DNA of 9,643 bases from Caulobacteraceae bacterium (GTDB lineage: Bacteria; Pseudomonadota; Alphaproteobacteria; Caulobacterales; Caulobacteraceae), in NCBI GenBank assembly GCA_947501315.1, contig CANMXH010000081.1:1-9643 (forward strand), given 5' to 3'. The position numbers were made by a program, and so were the translations under genes. Of the stretch, positions 6,397-9,643 are shown in pieces (positions within the stretch are counted from its first letter, which is position 1; every line of letters starts with the position of its first letter). The notes below the pieces were generated by a model. It ran no database searches. It was given only the letters and a program-made list of their open reading frames with translations, and was not told where the DNA came from.

Positions 6397-7203
6397 ATGA
6401 GATCATTCCTGCTTGCGGCGCTGTGCGCGGGTCTTTGTGCCGGGTCGACCGCGGCTCTTGCGCAGGACGAGGACGACTGGGAGTTCCAGCACGAGGCCAG
6501 CCTGAACCAGACGGTCGCCGCCGTCCGCTATGACGCGGGCGTGGCCATTGTCGTCCAGTGCCGGGACCGCGCCTTGTCGCTCGCCCTTGTCGGCATGCCC
6601 GCCGGGGTCGGCGGCCTCGAGGTGCAGGCCCGGCGCGCCGATGGTCGCACCGACCTCCAGACCTGGGTGCCCGGACCGGCACCGGGCATTCTGATGAGCT
6701 CGGTGCCCGCGCGCGACATCCGCTTCCTGCGCGGCGGCGGCCTGTATGCGGTGCGTACGGTCGATGGGGCCCCGCGGGCCCTGCGGACCAATTTCGACCT
6801 GCCGACGCAGTCGGCCAACCTGGATCGCGTGCTGACCGCCTGCGGCTGGGGCCTGACGGACGACCGGGATCAACGGGTCAGGGCCGGTAGCGAGGTCAAG
6901 ATCGAGATTTCCCGGCGTGAACCCCCGCGCGGACGCGGCGCGAGAGCGGGCCGGCCGGACACCCCGCCGCCACCGCCGTCCGCTCCGACCGCGCCGGTGG
7001 CCGAACGTCAGATCAGTTGCGTGATTGAGCGGCTCAAGCTGACCGGTTGCCGGTTTGATCATCCTGCCCTTGCGGCAGGGGCGCCAAGCGGGGTCTCCCG
7101 GATCCTTCAAATTCTGGAAAGCCTCGACATGGAAGCGCCGGACGGCGTCGCCACCGACGGTCAGGTCTTCTATCCGCCCGCCCTGAACATGGTCATGCGC
7201 TGA
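6397..7203 (+). CDS. exported hypothetical protein with Pro-rich linker and possible TonB-C-like end
   Basis: I do not recognise this 268-residue protein. It begins with a clear Sec signal peptide: Arg2, a hydrophobic run LLAALCAGLCAG and a cleavage site ALA|QDED after residue 22. The start is fixed by GGGGGAG about 7 bases before the ATG at 6397. The mature part has a first domain (about 23-175) with one cysteine in VVQCRD and one in LTACGW, perhaps a disulphide. Next comes a basic, proline-rich linker with a run of five prolines. The C-terminal domain (about 205-268) starts ISCVIERLKLTGCRF and ends DGQVFYPPALNMVMR. The C-x-n-G-C start and DG-x-V-F-x-P ending faintly recall TonB C-terminal domains of Caulobacterales, but that is a weak guess. 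Periplasmic location is likely. It starts 61 bases after ogt and may be read through from it, but nothing links it functionally to DNA repair. Confidence 0.75.
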   Translation: MRSFLLAALCAGLCAGSTAALAQDEDDWEFQHEASLNQTVAAVRYDAGVAIVVQCRDRALSLALVGMPAGVGGLEVQARRADGRTDLQTWVPGPAPGILMSSVPARDIRFLRGGGLYAVRTVDGAPRALRTNFDLPTQSANLDRVLTACGWGLTDDRDQRVRAGSEVKIEISRREPPRGRGARAGRPDTPPPPPSAPTAPVAERQISCVIERLKLTGCRFDHPALAAGAPSGVSRILQILESLDMEAPDGVATDGQVFYPPALNMVMR

Positions 7204-7225
7204 CGACTGCTCCGGGTCCCGGGGC

Positions 7226-7253
7226 TTGCATTTCCCCGGCATCCGCCTAGATT
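7226..7253 (+). promoter_or_regulatory. candidate nadA promoter
   Basis: TTGCATT (7226-7232), 13 bases, then CCTAGATT (7246-7253). Against the Caulobacter housekeeping pattern as I recall it (TTGACGS, 10-14 bases, GCTANAWC) the -10 agrees at 5 of 7 informative positions and the spacing fits; the -35 keeps only TTG. Transcription would start at about 7260, just where operator 1 begins, giving a leader of about 100 bases. Confidence 0.4.
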
Positions 7254-7260
7254 GTGCCCT

Positions 7261-7283
7261 CTTATGCTGAAAGTGAGCATAAG
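7261..7283. promoter_or_regulatory. operator-like dyad 1 upstream of nadA
   Basis: CTTATGCT (7261-7268) and AGCATAAG (7276-7283) are a perfect 8-bp inverted repeat with a 7-base spacer. Its core TGCTGAAAGTGAGCA matches dyad 2 at 12 of 15 bases. It sits at the predicted transcription start, where a bound repressor would block initiation. The AT-rich arms stand out in this GC-rich DNA. It resembles sites I remember for NadQ, a predicted regulator of alphaproteobacterial nad genes; that identity is from memory only. Confidence 0.65.
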
Positions 7284-7284
7284 T

Positions 7285-7312
7285 CGGCGACGGTCAGGCA
7301 GACCGGTCGCCG
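7285..7312 (+). terminator. GC-rich hairpin in the nadA leader (terminator or attenuator)
   Basis: CGGCGACGGTC (7285-7295) pairs with GACCGGTCGCCG (7301-7312) through 11 base pairs and one bulged G around the loop AGGCA, followed by TTCTTC. It could end transcription from the exported-protein gene 80 bases upstream. If nadA transcription starts near 7260, it would instead lie in the leader as an attenuator or RNA stabiliser. The T-run is interrupted, so termination would be weak. Confidence 0.45.
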
Positions 7313-7328
7313 TTCTTCGGGCCTCTAA

Positions 7329-7347
7329 TTTGCTCAAATAGAGCAAA
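7329..7347. promoter_or_regulatory. operator-like dyad 2 next to the nadA ribosome-binding site
   Basis: TTTGCTC (7329-7335) and GAGCAAA (7341-7347) form a perfect 7-bp inverted repeat with a 5-base spacer. The core TGCTCAAATAGAGCA shares TGCT-N7-AGCA with dyad 1, 66 bases upstream, about six helical turns. Its right arm runs into the AAGGGA ribosome-binding site of nadA (7347-7352), so binding here could form a roadblock or repression loop with dyad 1. Confidence 0.6.
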
Positions 7348-7358
7348 AGGGATGCGAA

Positions 7359-8438
7359 ATGGCTGACGGCGCGTTCGGAATGACTGAGGCACTGGCGCGG
7401 GAAACCGCCCCGGTCTGGGCCAGGGTCAAGGACCATGTGACCCCCATGGAATGGCCGGCGCAGGCCGCCCTGATCAGCGAGATCAATGCGCTGAAGAAGA
7501 GCCGGGACGCCGTCATCCTGGCCCACAACTATATGACCCCCGAGATCTTCCACGGCGTCGGCGACTATGTCGGCGACAGCCTCGGTCTGGCCAAGGAGGC
7601 CGCGCGGTCGAAGGCCCGGGTGATCGTCCAGGCCGGCGTGCATTTCATGGCCGAGACTTCGAAGATCCTGAGCCCGGACAAGACGGTGCTGATCCCGGAC
7701 CTGAAGGCCGGCTGTTCGCTGGCGGCCTCGATCACCGGGGCGGATGTGCGGCTGATCAAGCAGCGCTATCCGGGCCTGCCGGTGGTCACCTATGTGAACA
7801 CCACGGCCGATGTGAAGGCCGAGACCGACATCTGCTGCACCAGCGCCAACGCCGTGCAGGTGGTGGAGTGGGCGGCGAGGGAATGGGGCGTCGACCGCGT
7901 CATCCTGATCCCCGACGAGTTCCTGGCCCGAAACGTCGCGGCCCAGACCACGGTCGGCATCATCGCCTGGAAGGGCCGCTGCGAGGTGCATGAGCGGTTC
8001 ACCGGCGCCGACATCGCCGAGATGCGGGCGGCGTATCCGGGTGCGGAAATCCTCGCCCATCCCGAATGCCCCGAAGATGTGCTGGCGGCCTCCGACTTTG
8101 CCGGCTCGACCGCAGCCATGATCGACCATGTGACGGCCCGCAGGCCGAAGCAGGTGGTGCTGATCACAGAGTGTTCGATGGCCGCCAATGTCGCCGGCGA
8201 CGTGCCGGGGGTGCAGTTCATCGGCCCGTGCAACCTGTGCCCCCATATGCAGCGGATCACGCTGCTGAACATCCGCGACTGCCTGTTGAACATGCAGTTC
8301 GAGGTGACGGTGCCCGAGGATATCGCCGAACGCGCGCGACTGGCCGTGCAGCGGATGGTGGACCTGCCGCCGCCGACGGTCCCGGCGCGCTACGACATGG
8401 TCAAGGCGCGGCATCACGTGGCGGTGGAGTTGATCTGA
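7359..8438 (+). CDS. nadA: quinolinate synthase
   Basis: The 359-residue cytosolic 4Fe-4S enzyme condenses iminoaspartate (from NadB) with dihydroxyacetone phosphate to quinolinate, the precursor of NAD. The three cluster cysteines are in place: Cys119 (DLKAGCSLA), Cys208 (WKGRCEVHE) and Cys294 (GPCNLCPHMQRITL). Their spacings of 89 and 86 residues are close to those known for the family. Cys291 gives a C-x2-C form, not the C-x2-C-x2-C of E. coli. Other family blocks are VILAHNYMTPEI, DYVGDSLGLA, VTYVNTTADVKAETDICCTSANA and ITECSMAANV. AAGGGA six bases before the ATG at 7359 supports that start. The nadA stop overlaps a following ATG (TGATG), and the operon continues toward nadB. Two dyads and a hairpin in the leader suggest repression when NAD is plentiful. 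Confidence 0.96.
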   Translation: MADGAFGMTEALARETAPVWARVKDHVTPMEWPAQAALISEINALKKSRDAVILAHNYMTPEIFHGVGDYVGDSLGLAKEAARSKARVIVQAGVHFMAETSKILSPDKTVLIPDLKAGCSLAASITGADVRLIKQRYPGLPVVTYVNTTADVKAETDICCTSANAVQVVEWAAREWGVDRVILIPDEFLARNVAAQTTVGIIAWKGRCEVHERFTGADIAEMRAAYPGAEILAHPECPEDVLAASDFAGSTAAMIDHVTARRPKQVVLITECSMAANVAGDVPGVQFIGPCNLCPHMQRITLLNIRDCLLNMQFEVTVPEDIAERARLAVQRMVDLPPPTVPARYDMVKARHHVAVELI

Positions 8439-8551
8439 TGCACTACGTCCCGCCTGTCCGCGCCGTGGCGACGATCGACAAGCGCAGCCTGCGGCTTCTC
8501 GCCCTCCTGGTCTTGTGGCTGCGCTCGGAAAAGGCCACGTCGTCAGGATGA
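8438..8551 (+). CDS. possible 37-residue small ORF bridging nadA and the site-2 protease
   Basis: An ATG at 8438 shares one base with the nadA stop (TGATG). The ORF ends in a TGA at 8549-8551 that overlaps the protease ATG (ATGA). A good ribosome-binding site, GGAG at 8426-8429, lies 8 bases before the ATG. The peptide has a basic first half and one short hydrophobic run, RLLALLVLWL, too short for a confident membrane helix, then a polar tail. I recognise no family. It may make a real small protein, or act mainly to carry ribosomes to the protease gene, whose own ribosome-binding site is weak. The frame stays open upstream across nadA (back to 8066), so openness alone is not evidence; the double overlap and ribosome-binding site are. 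Confidence 0.4.
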   Translation: MHYVPPVRAVATIDKRSLRLLALLVLWLRSEKATSSG

Positions 8552-9408
8552 CAGACAGCAATACGCCCCGTACTCCCGGCCCCTGGGATCAAAAGCCCGG
8601 GCCCGCCGCCCCCGCACGGGAGGCGGCTGCGGTCGATCGGGGTCCGCCCCGCAGCGCCGAGCCACCGCTGGACAAGGGCCAGCACCCGGTCTGGGCCATT
8701 GTGTCGACCCTGCTGCTGGGCGGGCTGATCTTCTGGTGGAGCCAGAGCTGGATCATGGTTGTGGCCGTCCTGTTCGGCCTTCTGGTGCATGAATACGGTC
8801 ATGTGCTGGCGATGAACCGCCTCGGCATGGGCCCGGCGCGGATCTACATCATCCCCTTCCTCGGCGGTGTGGCGAAGAGCCAGAGACTGCCTAAGAGTGA
8901 GTGGGACGGCGTGCTGGTGTCGCTGGCCGGTCCGGCGTTCGGCATGCTGGCGGCCATCCCCTTCCTCGGCGTCTACATCGCGACGGGGCGGGGCGAATGG
9001 CTGGTTGGCGTTCTGGCCATCGCCACCCTGAACCTCGTCAACCTGGCACCCGCGCCGCCACTCGACGGGTCCAAGGCCCTCGGCCCGGTGCTGGCCCGTA
9101 TTCACCCGATGCTGGAGCGGGTGGTGATCTTCCTCATCGGCGCGTTGGTGGTCTTGTGGGGCATCAGCAACGGCAGCTGGTTGTTCGCCGGCTTCCTTGC
9201 CCTGTCGCTCTACGCCCATCTGCGGCGGGGCGACTGGCGGCCGGACGGGCGTCCCCTGACGGCGCGCGAGTCGGGCTACAGCGTCGGCCTGTTTCTCGTG
9301 ACCCTGTTGCTGTGCGGAGGCGTTGCGATGGCGGCCCTGCTGCCCCTGACGGGTACGCTGGAAAACGCCCTGGCCATTGCCGGCCGGTATCTCGAGTTCG
9401 GCCGTTGA
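8548..9408 (+). CDS. site-2 protease family (M50) membrane metalloprotease
   Basis: The 286-residue integral membrane protein would cut substrates within or near the membrane using zinc. The zinc motif is His81-Glu82-x-x-His85 in LVHEYGHVLAMNRLG, inside a hydrophobic helix. The second conserved element is NLAPAPPLDGSKAL, with Asp173 as third zinc ligand, in a later helix. About six hydrophobic segments are visible: near 51-68, 68-90, 128-152, 153-170, 190-222 and a final one near 240-265. A polar, proline-rich N-terminus of about 45 residues precedes the first. There is no PDZ or CBS domain, so it is a minimal form of unknown substrate. The ATG at 8548 is preferred because it overlaps the small-ORF stop (ATGA); an in-frame GTG at 8515 is the alternative. 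The stop overlaps the nadB start, placing it firmly within the nad operon. Confidence 0.88.
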   Translation: MTDSNTPRTPGPWDQKPGPAAPAREAAAVDRGPPRSAEPPLDKGQHPVWAIVSTLLLGGLIFWWSQSWIMVVAVLFGLLVHEYGHVLAMNRLGMGPARIYIIPFLGGVAKSQRLPKSEWDGVLVSLAGPAFGMLAAIPFLGVYIATGRGEWLVGVLAIATLNLVNLAPAPPLDGSKALGPVLARIHPMLERVVIFLIGALVVLWGISNGSWLFAGFLALSLYAHLRRGDWRPDGRPLTARESGYSVGLFLVTLLLCGGVAMAALLPLTGTLENALAIAGRYLEFGR

Positions 9409-9643
9409 ACCGTACCCTCCGTCATGACGGGCCGTTGATCATCGGCGGCGGTCTGGCGGGGCTTTCTGCGGCGCTCGAGGCTGCGCCGCGCAAGGTGCTG
9501 GTGGTGACACCGGCACCGCTGCTGGAGGCCTGTGCCTCGGCCTGGGCCCAGGGCGGGGTGGCGGCGGCGCTGGCGGCGGACGACGCGCCCGCCCTGCATG
9601 CGGCCGATACGACGGCGGCGGGAGCCGGGCTGGTCGAGGCTGA
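9405..9643 (+). CDS. nadB: L-aspartate oxidase, N-terminal part (3' end outside the window)
   Basis: The first 79 codons of NadB are present. NadB is the FAD enzyme that oxidises L-aspartate to iminoaspartate, the substrate of NadA. The FAD-binding strand and loop are GPLIIGGGLAGLSAALEAA (GxGxxG), followed by RKVLVVTP and the conserved SAWAQGGVAAAL stretch that is typical of aspartate oxidases. The frame continues off the right edge. No ATG or GTG lies at the right distance before the FAD motif. The best start is the TTG at 9405, which overlaps the protease stop (TTGA) and gives a normal nine-residue lead, MNRTLRHDG. The ribosome-binding site there is poor, so translation probably depends on coupling to the protease gene. 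nadC would be expected downstream. Confidence 0.9.
   Translation, partial: MNRTLRHDGPLIIGGGLAGLSAALEAAPRKVLVVTPAPLLEACASAWAQGGVAAALAADDAPALHAADTTAAGAGLVEA

Noticed and set aside
7219..7239. A CCGGGG/CCCCGG hairpin just after the exported-protein gene as a terminator
   Set aside because: It has a 6-bp stem, a 9-base loop and no T-run, and it overlaps the candidate nadA -35. Such short GC stems are common here.
7170..8561. A 463-codon open frame on the minus strand across nadA
   Set aside because: It is a mirror of the codon bias of nadA, which is certain. The translation is His/Arg/Asp-rich low-complexity with no motif.

Overview
The window is GC-rich throughout, with tight gene packing and no visible shift in composition. 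Protein features point to an alphaproteobacterium of the Caulobacterales, most likely Brevundimonas or a close relative. The clues are the ABC-2/M1 peptidase fusion type, the ada-ogt layout, promoter-like sequences resembling the Caulobacter sigma-73 consensus as I recall it, and an alphaproteobacterial-type interspersed palindrome. The genus call is inference from style, not from a database match. No stretch over 300 bases lacks a gene, and I see no RNA genes, CRISPR arrays or insertion sequences.

Layout. (1) Bases 1-1715 (+) hold the C-terminal zinc-peptidase part of a large M1-type protein whose start lies outside the window. (2) Bases 3676-1719 (-) hold a convergent two-gene unit: a RimK-like ATP-grasp ligase, then a flavin-dependent (LLM-class) oxidoreductase joined by a TGATG overlap. 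(3) A 185-base divergent spacer (3677-3861) separates this unit from a CsgA/C-factor-like short-chain dehydrogenase (3862-4560, +). (4) Bases 4706-6335 (+) hold the adaptive response to DNA alkylation: an Ada sensor/AraC/AlkA fusion followed by an overlapping ogt methyltransferase. The fusion has lost its glycosylase core and carries a palindromic repeat at the scar. (5) Bases 6397-7203 (+) encode an unrecognised exported protein. (6) From 7359 to the window end runs the NAD de novo synthesis operon: nadA, a possible 37-residue small ORF, a membrane site-2 protease and the 5' end of nadB. All of its junctions overlap.

How it works together. NadB makes iminoaspartate from aspartate, and NadA condenses it with dihydroxyacetone phosphate to quinolinate. 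The leader upstream of nadA has a plausible promoter, two related dyads (TGCT-N7-AGCA) 66 bases apart and a hairpin between them, which suggests NAD-responsive repression. The most unusual points are the excised AlkA domain with a repeat at the junction, the twin operators, the protease and small ORF lodged in the nad operon, and the ATP-grasp/oxidoreductase pair of unknown product.
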